Below are positions 9,656 through 18,991 of a stretch of DNA of 64,000 nt, piece by piece. Position 1 is the first letter of the stretch; every line of letters starts with the position of its first letter. Origin of the DNA: Bacteroidota bacterium. Lineage in GTDB: Bacteria > Bacteroidota > Bacteroidia > Bacteroidales > Prolixibacteraceae. The stretch lies in NCBI GenBank assembly GCA_030698405.1, contig JAUYMU010000137.1, forward strand, positions 1-64,000, given 5' to 3'. The notes beneath the pieces were generated by a model that worked only from the letters and a program-made list of their open reading frames with translations, was not told the origin of the DNA and did no database searches. The translations under genes and the position numbers were made by a program.

Positions 9656-10621
9656 ATGAAAAACAGAATCGCCATAAAAATAACGTTAATATACTTTATT
9701 ACCGGTTTTCTGTGGATTCTTTTTTCCGATCATCTGCTTCATGATATCTCTGGTTCTTCTGAAACTTTAACTCATCTGCAAACATACAAAGGTTGGTTTT
9801 ATGTAAGTATAACTGCTTTCTTATTGTTTATTTTAATCAGGAACGAAATAAATAAGAAAAACAAAATCGCAGCTAATTTAATAAAAGCCAAGGAAAAAGC
9901 GGAAGAATCAGACCGGCTAAAATCAGCATTTTTAGCAAACATGTCACACGAAATACGAACTCCGTTAAACGGGATTATGGGTTTTTGCGAACTAATGGTT
10001 GATGAATCGTACAACAATGAGGACAAGCAAATATTTGCAAAACACATTATCAACAATGGGAATGAGTTGCTTAAGCTCATCAATGATATAATGGATATTT
10101 CCAAAATACAGGAAAATCAGTTTGAGATCACAAAAAGTAGTTTCTTTTTAAATTCAATTCTCGAAAATTTTTACAATGAACTTCAGAAATCGGAACTTAG
10201 ATTAATGCGAAGCCATGTAGAATTCAAACTGATAAAAGGGAATGAAAATGACATTGAATTGTTTACCGATCCGCAAAGACTTACCAGCATATTGCAAAAC
10301 TTAATCAACAACTCCTTTTTCTTTACGAAAGAAGGTTTTGTACGTTTTGGATACCGGGAACTTGCTTCAGGAATTGAATTCTTTGTAGAAGATTCAGGCA
10401 GCGGAATTGAAGATGGAAACAAAGAAATGATTTTCAGGCCATTCTTCAAAGGCAACAATCCTGTAATTGGAAATAAAGGTTTCGGATTAGGATTGGCAAT
10501 TAGCAAAGGCATGGTAAGTTTACTTGGAGGCGAACTTAAATTCGAATCTACTCCGAATGTTGGCAGCCGTTTTTATTTTGAATTAGACAATGGACATATT
10601 CTGGTCAAAAGCATAAAATAA
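9656..10621 (+). CDS. membrane sensor histidine kinase
   Basis: A 321-residue kinase with two N-terminal membrane segments (about residues 7-24 and 46-62) flanking a short loop of about 20 residues. A short linker (KEKAEESDRLKSAF) leads into HisKA with the phospho-acceptor H98 (ANMSHEIRTPLNG). The HATPase_c domain has the N box (LQNLINNS), G1 (VEDSGSGIED) and G2 (NKGFGLGLAIS). No receiver is attached and no cognate regulator gene is adjacent. With so small an external loop it may sense the membrane itself or a partner. Complete and apparently functional. Confidence 0.9.
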   Translation: MKNRIAIKITLIYFITGFLWILFSDHLLHDISGSSETLTHLQTYKGWFYVSITAFLLFILIRNEINKKNKIAANLIKAKEKAEESDRLKSAFLANMSHEIRTPLNGIMGFCELMVDESYNNEDKQIFAKHIINNGNELLKLINDIMDISKIQENQFEITKSSFFLNSILENFYNELQKSELRLMRSHVEFKLIKGNENDIELFTDPQRLTSILQNLINNSFFFTKEGFVRFGYRELASGIEFFVEDSGSGIEDGNKEMIFRPFFKGNNPVIGNKGFGLGLAISKGMVSLLGGELKFESTPNVGSRFYFELDNGHILVKSIK

Positions 10622-10663
10622 AGTAAGCGATCGCCAATAATAAATCAAATTCAGATCAAATAC

Positions 10664-10701
10664 AAAAAGCCGCCACTTCTATTAAGCGACGGCTTTTTGT
10701 A
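10664..10701. terminator. bidirectional terminator
   Basis: AAAAAGCCGCCACTT and AAGCGACGGCTTTTT form a stem with T-runs on both sides, between the convergent kinase and sugar isomerase-like genes. Confidence 0.8.
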
Positions 10702-10722
10702 AATATTTAAACTGAAACAGTT

Positions 10723-11562
10723 TTATTTTGTAGTGGCAATTACACCTCTGAAATATCCGATTGATTCGGCGATACCCATAAAAGGATCGGTCATGTCTTT
10801 TTCATGTTCGAGGCTGCAAACGCCGGTATAACCAACCTTTCTCAACATTTTTACAAATGCAGGAAAGTCGATAACTCCGCGACCTATTTCCAGCGAATAA
10901 CCAAGTTTGGTTGTCCCGGTAACATCTTTAATGTGAATATCGAAAACGCGTGAAATGTATTTTTTCAGGTCTTTCACCGGATCTTTGCCATTTCTGGTAT
11001 CGTGTCCAATGTCCAGACACATACCGATGCGCGGATCAAGGTCTTTCACATGGTTCCAAACATCTTCGGCATCCGGGTAAAGTTTAATGTCAGGACCATG
11101 AAGGTGAATGGCATAATTATAGCCATATTCTTTTACCTTTTTATCGACATAAGGAAGAAGTTCAACGTTTGGTACTCCAACGATAAGTTTCACACCAACC
11201 CGTTTGGCATACTCGAAAGCATTGTCTATTTCTGCTTCTGTTTTCATATAAATTGGCCCCACGGCATAACCGGTTACCCCTTTTTCTTTCAATTTGGCAT
11301 GAAAAGCGGCAATTTCGTCATCGGTACTTTTAAATGGCAAATGGAAATCTTTGATACAGAGATAATGTACATCAGCCTTTTGCAATGTTTCCAGTGTTTT
11401 ATCCAGATCAAACTTTACAAATGTGTAACCAGCCATTCCAACTTTAAATTTTTCGCCAGTTTCAGGGGCTGGTTGCTGGCCCGGACGTTCCGGCTGTTGT
11501 GCATGAACAGAAACACCTGTCATCAACGCAAACATTAGAAAAACAACTATTTTTTTCATCAT
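10723..11562 (-). CDS. exported sugar phosphate isomerase/epimerase-like TIM barrel
   Basis: A 279-residue protein of the xylose isomerase-like (AP endonuclease 2) TIM-barrel superfamily with a signal peptide (MMKKIVVFLMFALMTGVSVHAQ) and a Pro/Gln-rich linker before the barrel. Candidate metal and substrate residues are in GMCLDIGHD, DIHIKDV and CSLEHE. Exported members are frequent in Bacteroidota, often near carbohydrate or hydroxypyruvate-isomerase-like genes, but the substrate is unknown. It is downstream of murI with a 28-bp gap on the same strand. The second Met is an equally possible start. Confidence 0.85.
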   Translation of the reverse strand: MMKKIVVFLMFALMTGVSVHAQQPERPGQQPAPETGEKFKVGMAGYTFVKFDLDKTLETLQKADVHYLCIKDFHLPFKSTDDEIAAFHAKLKEKGVTGYAVGPIYMKTEAEIDNAFEYAKRVGVKLIVGVPNVELLPYVDKKVKEYGYNYAIHLHGPDIKLYPDAEDVWNHVKDLDPRIGMCLDIGHDTRNGKDPVKDLKKYISRVFDIHIKDVTGTTKLGYSLEIGRGVIDFPAFVKMLRKVGYTGVCSLEHEKDMTDPFMGIAESIGYFRGVIATTK

Positions 11563-11590
11563 GGTAAATTATTTTTAATCGATTTAATAC

Positions 11591-12427
11591 TTATTTCAGG
11601 ATAATTTTCTCGCCTTTTATAACTTTTCCAATGAATGTAGTGGCATTCTTTTCAAAAACTTCGGTGTTCTCTGTAGAGAAATACTTTACATTTCCAGATT
11701 TCGAGCATTCCTGGTCCATTTCAGGATGACGAAATAAATACTCCTTCAATTTAACGCTAACCACTTTCCCCTGTTCAAGAATATGAATCCCTTCAGGAAC
11801 AAATTTTTTAATTACCGGCATTAGCAAAGGATAATGTGTACAACCTAAAATGATAGAATCAATTTCAGGATCGGCATTCATCAAATTGCGGATATTCTTC
11901 GCTACAAAGTATTCGGTTCCAGATGAATCAAGTTCATTGTTCTCGACCAAAGGAACCCAAATCGGACAGGCTTCCTGAGTGGTTTTGACCACCTTTCCAC
12001 CCGCCCATTTTTCAAGCTCAATCGGATATGAGTTGGAAAGTACGGTTCCAACAGTTCCCAAAATTCCGACATGACCATTGCTGGTATAATCGCCTATTGA
12101 TTCAACTGCCGGGCGGATTACTCCCAAAACCCTTCTGTCAGGAAATAACCGGGGAAGGTCGTTTTGCTGAATGGTACGCAATGCTTTTGCAGAAGCAGTA
12201 TTGCATGCCAAAATTACCAGCTGACAACCCATTCCGAAGAGTTTCTGCACTGCCTGCAAGGTATATTCGTAAACAACTTCAAACGATCGGGAACCATAAG
12301 GAGCACGCGCATTATCGCCTAAATAGACAAAATCGTAATTTGGCATATCCTGAATAAATTCCTTCAGGATGGTCAATCCGCCATATCCTGAATCGAATAC
12401 TCCGATGGGTTGAAATTTATCTGTCAT
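11591..12427 (-). CDS. murI: glutamate racemase
   Basis: Interconverts L- and D-glutamate for peptidoglycan synthesis in the cytoplasm. The start is taken at the ATG at 12427 (MTDKFQPIGVFDSGYGG), giving 278 residues; an upstream in-frame ATG at 12463 lies in the terminator stem of the preceding gene and would add 12 non-conserved residues. Both catalytic cysteines are present, C75 in LACNTASA and C196 in LGCTHYP (with H198), plus the substrate-binding D12-S13. It ends the conserved bamA-ompH-ompH-murI cluster. Confidence 0.95.
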   Translation of the reverse strand: MTDKFQPIGVFDSGYGGLTILKEFIQDMPNYDFVYLGDNARAPYGSRSFEVVYEYTLQAVQKLFGMGCQLVILACNTASAKALRTIQQNDLPRLFPDRRVLGVIRPAVESIGDYTSNGHVGILGTVGTVLSNSYPIELEKWAGGKVVKTTQEACPIWVPLVENNELDSSGTEYFVAKNIRNLMNADPEIDSIILGCTHYPLLMPVIKKFVPEGIHILEQGKVVSVKLKEYLFRHPEMDQECSKSGNVKYFSTENTEVFEKNATTFIGKVIKGEKIILK

Positions 12428-12453
12428 TTGAATTTGAGTTTTAACAAAAATAA

Positions 12454-12485
12454 AAAAAGCCACCTTAAAAAGATGGCTTTTATAT
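12454..12485 (-). terminator. terminator between the second ompH-like gene and murI
   Basis: AAAAAGCCACCTT and AAGATGGCTTTTT pair around a short A-rich loop with a T-run on the reverse strand. It lies only about 26 bp upstream of the murI start, so murI expression depends on read-through or on a start site inside this gap. Confidence 0.7.
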
Positions 12486-12501
12486 GCATTAATAATAATA
12501 T

Positions 12502-13017
12502 CTACTTGATACCCAATTTTGTTTTTACAAGAGGCAATAAATCAAGACTTTCTTTCGAGTTGTAAAGAATAGTTCTTGAACTCATGTCAAAAACATAAAT
12601 AAGTCCTTTTTCAGCGCCAACTTCTTTCACCGCTTTATCGGCTTTATCAAACACCGGTTTTAACAGTTCGCCTTGTTTGGTCTGAAGTTGTTGCTGTGCA
12701 GTAGTCTGGTATGTTTGAATCCTTTCATTCATGGCATTCAAATCCTCCTCTTTCAGTTTGCGCAAAGTTTCCGACAAAGAATCTCTTTTGGTAGCATATT
12801 CCATGTATTTTGTCTGGAACTCTTTCTGCATCATGCCCAAAGCATCTTCCAATTCCTTCTGGTAAGCTACAAATTGTTTTTCTGCAGTGGCTCTTTCAGG
12901 CATTACTTCAATCAAAGCCTGTAAGTCAACATGACCAAATTTTGGAGCCTGCGCCTGAACAAAACTTGCTGAAAACAACAATATTCCTAAAACACAAATT
13001 TTCAAAACACTTTTCAT
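12502..13017 (-). CDS. OmpH/Skp-like periplasmic chaperone, second copy
   Basis: A 171-residue exported protein (signal MKSVLKICVLGILLFSASFVQAQA) of the OmpH/Skp family, periplasmic holdases that keep outer-membrane proteins unfolded on the way to BamA. After a first strand (FGHVDLQALIEVMPE), a long charged helical hairpin runs from about residue 45 to 115 (EKQFVAYQKELEDALGMMQKEF and on), followed by the closing strands GLIYVFDMSSRTILY. It follows a paralogue 39 bp upstream and bamA before that, the usual Bacteroidota order. The two copies share architecture but are quite divergent in sequence. Confidence 0.9.
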   Translation of the reverse strand: MKSVLKICVLGILLFSASFVQAQAPKFGHVDLQALIEVMPERATAEKQFVAYQKELEDALGMMQKEFQTKYMEYATKRDSLSETLRKLKEEDLNAMNERIQTYQTTAQQQLQTKQGELLKPVFDKADKAVKEVGAEKGLIYVFDMSSRTILYNSKESLDLLPLVKTKLGIK

Positions 13018-13056
13018 ACTTTTCTAGTTTAAATTTTTTTTGACAAAATTATAATA

Positions 13057-13572
13057 TTAATTTTTATAACCAAGTTTTGCCAAAACCTGATCAGACAGAT
13101 CAAATTTCGGATTGGTATAGATAAGGGTAATTCCGTTTGCTTTATCAAAGATAACTGCATAATTTCCTTCGTTTGAGATGGTTTGGATTGCATTAAAAAC
13201 GTCGTCCTGAATGGGCTTTATCAAACCCTGACGCTTTTTAAACAAATCGCCTTCCCTTCCAAAGTATTTACGCTGTAATTCTTTGTATTCCTTTTCTTTG
13301 GTAATAATTACATCTTCACGTTTTCTTTTCATCTCGTCAGAAAGCAAAACACTCTCCGATTGAAAATCCTTGTACATCTGCTCAACTTCTGCGTGCATTG
13401 ATTCGAGTTCCTTCTGATATTGAGCCGAAAGCTGATCCAATTGCTCCTGAGCTGCATTGTATGAAGGAATGTTTTCGAGAATATACTCCGTATCAACGTA
13501 GCCAAATTTCTGTGCAAATGTTGTTGCTGCCCCAAGCAATAAAATTCCGGTAATAATAAACAGTTTCCTCAT
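13057..13572 (-). CDS. OmpH/Skp-like periplasmic chaperone, first copy
   Basis: A 171-residue OmpH/Skp family protein. The start at 13572 gives a clean signal peptide (MRKLFIITGILLLGAATTFAQ); an upstream in-frame start at 13623 adds 17 residues ahead of it and is rejected. It begins KFGYVDTEYILENIPSY, has a long coiled-coil hairpin (residues about 40-110) and ends with strands that include NYAVIFDKANGITLIY. It is 62 bp downstream of bamA and probably delivers unfolded outer-membrane proteins to it. Confidence 0.9.
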   Translation of the reverse strand: MRKLFIITGILLLGAATTFAQKFGYVDTEYILENIPSYNAAQEQLDQLSAQYQKELESMHAEVEQMYKDFQSESVLLSDEMKRKREDVIITKEKEYKELQRKYFGREGDLFKKRQGLIKPIQDDVFNAIQTISNEGNYAVIFDKANGITLIYTNPKFDLSDQVLAKLGYKN

Positions 13573-13634
13573 GATGGTATGTTTTAAATTGTTTCTTCGA
13601 GTTTTAATCAAATACCAGACCAAATCAAAAAAGA

Positions 13635-16289
13635 TTAAAATTGTTGTCCGATTACAAAATGGAACTGACTTCCGGCAGCATCGCTTTGGTTCGAAACTTT
13701 ATCAAATCCATAACCCCAGTCGATACCCATTAAACCAAACATTGGCAGGAAGATACGAACACCTGCACCAGCCGAACGATGAAGTTTGAACGGATTGTAA
13801 TCGCTGAAATTATTCCATGCATTACCGGCTTCAAGGAAACCAAGCACATAAATCGTTGAAGACGGCTTGAGGATTACCGGGTATCTGAGTTCCATAGAAA
13901 GCTTGTTATAAATGTTTGATCCGTAGCCGGTACTCAAACTGTAATCCTTGTAACCGCGAAGTGAAACAATATCACTTCCGTATAAATTGTAACCCGACAT
14001 TCCTGAACCTCCAACACGGAAACCTTCGAATGGTGATTTGCGGTTGACATCGTAGTAACCCAAAAATCCATATTCAAATTTGGTATGAACAACCAAATTC
14101 CTGTTTTTCGAAATCGGAGAATACCAGTCGCCCTTGAACATCCATTTATGGTATTCAATCCATTGGTAACGTTCCTGATTTGAAAGGGTTGGATCGCTGT
14201 AATCAACACCATTCATTAAAGAATATGGCGGAGTCAACTGAAGCGCAAGTGAAAAACTTGATCCGCTTCTTGTATATAACGGATTATCCAAAGAGTTTCG
14301 ACCAAAGGCAGTTTTAAAGCTGAAGTTATTAAATCCACCGTTGCCACTGCTGGTTCCATCGTTCAGGAAATAATAATATCCAGCCATATTTTGCAATTTA
14401 TAGTGTTGAAACGAAAGTTCGTGGTACATGGTGAAATAATCGTCAGGCCAAGACAAACGGTAGCCATAACCCAACGCCGCAGCCGAAGTTACCTGTATTT
14501 GGTCGTCAGCCTCGGCCTGATTATCGTAGGTGTAATTTGTTCCATAGTCGTAACCACTGTAGCCGCCATAGCCATAACCACCGTAGCTGCCATAAGGATT
14601 ATATCCACCTCCATAACTACTACCATATCCACTACCGTAACTGCTGTACGGATCGTTGTACATACTGCTGTATGAGTTATTGGCCGAATAATTCACTTTC
14701 GAATGCGACAATGAAAGTGTAAAGGAGTTTGGTTTTTTACCGCCCAACCATGGTTCTGTAAATGTAAGGCTGTACGATTTGTAGAATTTACCACTTGTTT
14801 GAGCCCTGATGCTCAGTGTTTGTCCATCGCCGGTTGGCAAAGGCCTCCACGCTTCTTTATTCAGGATATTGCGTACCGAGAAATTGGAAAATTTCAACCC
14901 AACTGTTCCTACAAACATTTTCGCGCCCCAACCTCCGGAAAGCTCAATCTGGTCGTTCGCTTTCTCAACAAGTTCGTAATTTATATCCACAGTTCCGTTT
15001 TCAGGATGTGGCCGCACATCAGGATTAATTGCTTCAGGATCAAAGTGTCCCAATTGCGACAATTCCCTCACTGTACGTATAATATCAGATTTGCTGAACA
15101 AATCGCCGGGCAATGTGCGAAGTTCGCGACGGGCAACATGTTCGTTTGTTTTTGTATTTCCTGAAATAATTATTTTATCGATGGTTGCCTGCCTGCCTTC
15201 CTGAATCCTCATTTCAAGATCAATAGAGTCGGCCTCAACCCGCGTTTCCATTGGCGAAAGGTTAAAGAATAAATAACCATGATCGAGATAGACATTGCTT
15301 ACTGCATCCTCATCGTCGCGGGTACGCTTGTCCAATAATTTCTGATCGAACACATCGCCTTTTTTAATCCCTAAAACGGATGTCAGGTAATCAGCAGGAT
15401 AAACTGTATTTCCAACCCATTTGATATCACGGAAATAGTATTTATTTCCCTCGTCAATCCAAATATCCAGCCGAACCCGGTCATCTTCCAACTTGGTAAT
15501 CGAATCTTTTACAATGGTGGCATCTCGGTATCCTTTCTCGTTGTATTTTTTAATCAGGTTAATTTTATCTTCCGAATACTTTTCAGCCAAAAATTTCTTC
15601 GAACTGAAAAAATTCATGAGTTTTTTTGATTTGGTTTTCTTCATCGATTTATCAAGAACACCCGGTTTCAGGTTGTCATTTCCGTGATAAACAATTTCAC
15701 TGATTTTAACCTTTTCCTTCTTATCAACCATGATATCGAGAATAACACTGTTACTCTGAGCGGTATCATCGCGTTGAATAATGTTGACTTCGGTATTTAA
15801 AAACCCTTTTTCGAGAAAAATATTTTTGATGGTTTTACTGGCAGAATTCACTTGATTGTCGGTAACCTGACTGCCCTTTAGCAGTAATACCTTTGCAGTG
15901 ATATCGTCCTTTTCTGATTTACTGACCCCGCTAAAATTAACTTCAGCCAATCTCGGACGTTCCTGCAAATTGATCCTCAGCCAAATGCTGTCGCCAATAA
16001 TTTTATCCGCAGTAATTTTTACGTCAGAAAACAATCCATGATTCCATAGTTTTTTAATCGAATTGGTAATTTCATCACCCGGAATCATTATTTTATCACC
16101 CAAACTCAATCCTGAAATCTGAATAAGTACCTGGGTATCCAGATAACGAATTCCCTGAACTTCCAACCCTGCAATGGTGTAATCATTTGGACTTGAATAA
16201 TCGATGGAGAAATAAGTGCTGTCGGCTTCCTGAGAAAAGACTTTCGCGCTGATTAACAGCAAAATAATAAACAGTTTTACGCTTTGCAT
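13635..16289 (-). CDS. bamA: outer-membrane protein assembly factor BamA
   Basis: An 884-residue Omp85 protein, the core of the machine that folds and inserts beta-barrel proteins. It has a signal peptide (MQSVKLFIILLLISAKVFSQ), an N-terminal region of about 400 residues with repeated POTRA-like units (for example YTIAGLEVQGIRYLDTQVL near residue 37), and a C-terminal 16-stranded barrel with an RGF-type motif (VSLRGYKDYSL) and the C-terminal Phe (FVIGQQF) used as a sorting signal. A Gly/Tyr/Ser-rich low-complexity insert lies at about residues 543-585, probably in a surface loop. It lies between uppS and the ompH-like genes, as in most Bacteroidota. Confidence 0.97.
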   Translation of the reverse strand: MQSVKLFIILLLISAKVFSQEADSTYFSIDYSSPNDYTIAGLEVQGIRYLDTQVLIQISGLSLGDKIMIPGDEITNSIKKLWNHGLFSDVKITADKIIGDSIWLRINLQERPRLAEVNFSGVSKSEKDDITAKVLLLKGSQVTDNQVNSASKTIKNIFLEKGFLNTEVNIIQRDDTAQSNSVILDIMVDKKEKVKISEIVYHGNDNLKPGVLDKSMKKTKSKKLMNFFSSKKFLAEKYSEDKINLIKKYNEKGYRDATIVKDSITKLEDDRVRLDIWIDEGNKYYFRDIKWVGNTVYPADYLTSVLGIKKGDVFDQKLLDKRTRDDEDAVSNVYLDHGYLFFNLSPMETRVEADSIDLEMRIQEGRQATIDKIIISGNTKTNEHVARRELRTLPGDLFSKSDIIRTVRELSQLGHFDPEAINPDVRPHPENGTVDINYELVEKANDQIELSGGWGAKMFVGTVGLKFSNFSVRNILNKEAWRPLPTGDGQTLSIRAQTSGKFYKSYSLTFTEPWLGGKKPNSFTLSLSHSKVNYSANNSYSSMYNDPYSSYGSGYGSSYGGGYNPYGSYGGYGYGGYSGYDYGTNYTYDNQAEADDQIQVTSAAALGYGYRLSWPDDYFTMYHELSFQHYKLQNMAGYYYFLNDGTSSGNGGFNNFSFKTAFGRNSLDNPLYTRSGSSFSLALQLTPPYSLMNGVDYSDPTLSNQERYQWIEYHKWMFKGDWYSPISKNRNLVVHTKFEYGFLGYYDVNRKSPFEGFRVGGSGMSGYNLYGSDIVSLRGYKDYSLSTGYGSNIYNKLSMELRYPVILKPSSTIYVLGFLEAGNAWNNFSDYNPFKLHRSAGAGVRIFLPMFGLMGIDWGYGFDKVSNQSDAAGSQFHFVIGQQF

Positions 16290-16305
16290 TCTATACGTTA
16301 TTGGA

Positions 16306-17046
16306 TTAGCTTACTAATTGTTGACTTGTTTTTCCAAACCTTCTTTCTCTGTTCTGAAAGTCAAAAATGGCCTCAAATAAATCTTCTTTTCTAAAATCGG
16401 GCCACAATTTAGGTGTAAAATATAATTCGGCATAGGCAATTTGCCACAATAAAAAATTGCTGATGCGACATTCGCCACTGGTACGAATAAGCAATTCAGG
16501 ATCAGGCATTTCAGAAGTATTCAAATAACAATTCATCAAATCGTAATCAATCTCCGAAGGATCCAGTTTACCCAGTTTTACCTGTTCTGCAATTCGCTTA
16601 ACGGCTTCAACGATTTCCCATTTTGAACTGTAGCTAAGGGCTAAAACCAATGTCAGACCAGTGCTGCCACTTAATTTATCAATCGACCATGCCAGTTTTT
16701 CCTGAACATTATCCGGAAGGCTTTTTACGTCGCCAATAACCTGAAGCCGAACATTGCTTTTTTTCAATTCATCAGTTTCATCCGAAATTGCCTGTACCAA
16801 AAGCCCCATCAGGGCATCCACTTCTTCCTTCGGACGCGACCAGTTTTCGGTTGAAAAAGCATAAAGGGTCAGAAAATCGATTCCGATTTCTCCAGCACCT
16901 TCAACAACCGATCTAACAGCCTCCACCCCATGCTCGTGGCCAAAGCTGCGCTCATTTCCAAACTGGGCGGCCCATCTGCCATTCCCATCCATAATGATGG
17001 CAACATGCTTAGGTATTCTTTCTTTTATCAGTTTGTCTTTAAACAT
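16306..17046 (-). CDS. uppS: isoprenyl transferase (undecaprenyl diphosphate synthase)
   Basis: A 246-residue cis-prenyltransferase that makes the undecaprenyl carrier for cell-wall synthesis from farnesyl and isopentenyl diphosphates. The signature HVAIIMDGNGRWA contains D20, N22, G23 and R24 of the active site, and FLTLYAFSTENW and the C-terminal ELLIRTSGECRISNFLLWQ blocks are intact. Length is normal. It is 16 bp upstream of bamA on the reverse strand, in a unit linking lipid-carrier supply with outer-membrane assembly. Confidence 0.97.
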   Translation of the reverse strand: MFKDKLIKERIPKHVAIIMDGNGRWAAQFGNERSFGHEHGVEAVRSVVEGAGEIGIDFLTLYAFSTENWSRPKEEVDALMGLLVQAISDETDELKKSNVRLQVIGDVKSLPDNVQEKLAWSIDKLSGSTGLTLVLALSYSSKWEIVEAVKRIAEQVKLGKLDPSEIDYDLMNCYLNTSEMPDPELLIRTSGECRISNFLLWQIAYAELYFTPKLWPDFRKEDLFEAIFDFQNRERRFGKTSQQLVS

Positions 17047-17107
17047 TGTATCCGTTTAAACTATTTTGACACCAGACCAATTTAATCCGGTTCTCAATTC
17101 TATTTAA

Positions 17108-17893
17108 TTATTTTCTGTTCTTCGAATTATTTTCAATACCCCAATCCAATATATTTTGTTTCGGTGTTCTCAAAGTCCATTCCTTGTTTCCGTATATCAA
17201 TTTATAAACCAGATGAACCCCCAAATAAGCAGTCCAATCGTTGTTATGAGTCTGGTCCGTATATTTAACCTGAGTAACCTCCACCACATTGGAAAGATTA
17301 TCAGTAATCTCATAGGATAAAGGATCATCAAGGTTATCAAGTTTGTCGGAGAAGGTTTTCCTCATGCCAGCTTCAATTCCCAATCCAATCCGTTTGCTCA
17401 GATTAAACTTAAAACCTAAACCGAAAGGAATGGTTGGGGTAATTTCAGAACCTGACTGACCTATATACTGAAGGTCGTAACTATACGACTGCATTCCTAC
17501 ACCACCAAAAACATAGGTAGAATAAGGGGTTGCCTTATCACCAACAATGTATTTGAAATAATTAAATTCAAACTGAAGTGAAATATCCAGTACGTTTGTA
17601 TTGAAACCCGAGTATATTTCTTCAGGATTAACAGGATTCAATGGCCAGGTATCAAATTCTCCGACAGCGCCTATATTGCTATTAAAAACATTAAAACGCA
17701 AACCATATCTTGGATTAAAATTAAACCTCATAAATGCTCCATAAGCCGGATTGATTGACTTTTGCCATTCCGTTTTCGTCATATCACCGAAATAAGTGCC
17801 TGATCCTCCGAAAAAACCAATATCAACGCTCTGCTGTCCATGGGCTTCAAAAACCATTAATCCTATCAAAAAAACCATTAATAATTGCTTCAT
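17108..17893 (-). CDS. porG: PorG-like DUF6089 outer-membrane protein
   Basis: A 261-residue exported protein with a signal peptide (MKQLLMVFLIGLMVFEAHGQ) and the features of DUF6089: an opening DIGFFGGSGTYFGDM, a NFNPRYGLRFNV block and repeated amphipathic strands (LQFEFNYFKYIVG, YSTYVFGGVGMQ). PorG is a T9SS outer-membrane component in Porphyromonas. The family is widely conserved between nadK and uppS in Bacteroidota, exactly as here. A link to the T9SS-type tail of the broken S8 protease at 3112 is plausible but inferred. Confidence 0.8.
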   Translation of the reverse strand: MKQLLMVFLIGLMVFEAHGQQSVDIGFFGGSGTYFGDMTKTEWQKSINPAYGAFMRFNFNPRYGLRFNVFNSNIGAVGEFDTWPLNPVNPEEIYSGFNTNVLDISLQFEFNYFKYIVGDKATPYSTYVFGGVGMQSYSYDLQYIGQSGSEITPTIPFGLGFKFNLSKRIGLGIEAGMRKTFSDKLDNLDDPLSYEITDNLSNVVEVTQVKYTDQTHNNDWTAYLGVHLVYKLIYGNKEWTLRTPKQNILDWGIENNSKNRK

Positions 17894-18069
17894 TGAAATA
17901 CAATTTTGAAAGGGTTTTAAACTCTGTAAATCATTCAGGCTCTATCATTTATATTCTGAACATAACACCTTTCAAGTGCTACAAAAGTAATACAATTCTG
18001 ATATATCCATGCCTGATGCATATTATAAAACCCAAATAGAGGTTAAAAATTGTTAAGCTTGGTCTGAAA

Positions 18070-18951
18070 TTAATTTCGTTTATCAACACCCCACATCAGT
18101 TTATTCCTTAAAGTCGAAAAGAAACTGTGGTCTTTTAACCTGACAGTCTTGACATTAAAGGAAGCCTTCCGAATTTTTAACATAACCGAAAAATAAATTG
18201 GTTCTGATTGGGAGTCAACCGAAGTTAGGAAATGAAGACCGCGGCCTTCAACCTGCAAAGTAATAGAATGGTGGTCGGGCACAACAATTGGTCGAACGGT
18301 CAGATGATGTGCAGCAATCGGACTAATTACAAAATTCCGCGAATCGGGAGTAAGAATCGGGCCTCCAACACTAAGCGAATAGGCAGTCGAACCTGTGGGA
18401 GTTGCAATAATCAAACCATCAGCCCAATAGGTATTCAGGTATTCATCATTAATGAAGGTGTTGATACTAATCATCGACGATGAATCGAGCTTGGTAACTG
18501 TTATTTCATTCAATGCATATTGGAAATCAGAATGGTTGTTGTGCACAATTTCCAATTCCAGAACCGTTCGTTCGTCAATAATTACATTTCCTGAAATAAT
18601 ATCATCAAGCGCCTGTTCTATTTCAATGCGCGAAATATCTGAAAGGAATCCAAGGCGGCCTGAATTGATACCCACCAATGGGATAGAACTTTTTTGCGCC
18701 ACCATAAATGATTTTAGCAAGGTTCCATCCCCACCGAGGCTGAAAATATATGACACATCATCGGGCAAATCTTCGCCATTCTCAAATATTCCTGCAAATT
18801 CAGGTTTCAGGCAACAATCTTGTTGCATGTATTCCAAAAATGGCCTGTAAATGAAATACTCTACTTGTTTCTCCTTCAACAAGTCTAAAAGTCTGGCAAA
18901 CTCATCAATAAAATCAGGATTGACAGTAAGGCCGTAAAGTGCTATCTTCAT
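18070..18951 (-). CDS. nadK: NAD kinase
   Basis: A 293-residue cytoplasmic enzyme that phosphorylates NAD to NADP. The diagnostic GGDGT lies at residues 73-77 (FSLGGDGTLLKSF), followed by GINSGRLGFL and the TPTGSTAYSLSVGGP block that contacts the substrate. Length is typical. It follows the CBS-domain gene by 40 bp on the reverse strand. Confidence 0.96.
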   Translation of the reverse strand: MKIALYGLTVNPDFIDEFARLLDLLKEKQVEYFIYRPFLEYMQQDCCLKPEFAGIFENGEDLPDDVSYIFSLGGDGTLLKSFMVAQKSSIPLVGINSGRLGFLSDISRIEIEQALDDIISGNVIIDERTVLELEIVHNNHSDFQYALNEITVTKLDSSSMISINTFINDEYLNTYWADGLIIATPTGSTAYSLSVGGPILTPDSRNFVISPIAAHHLTVRPIVVPDHHSITLQVEGRGLHFLTSVDSQSEPIYFSVMLKIRKASFNVKTVRLKDHSFFSTLRNKLMWGVDKRN

Positions 18952-18991
18952 TGGAAATAATAGAGTTGATTGGTTGATTATTTGGCTTGAA

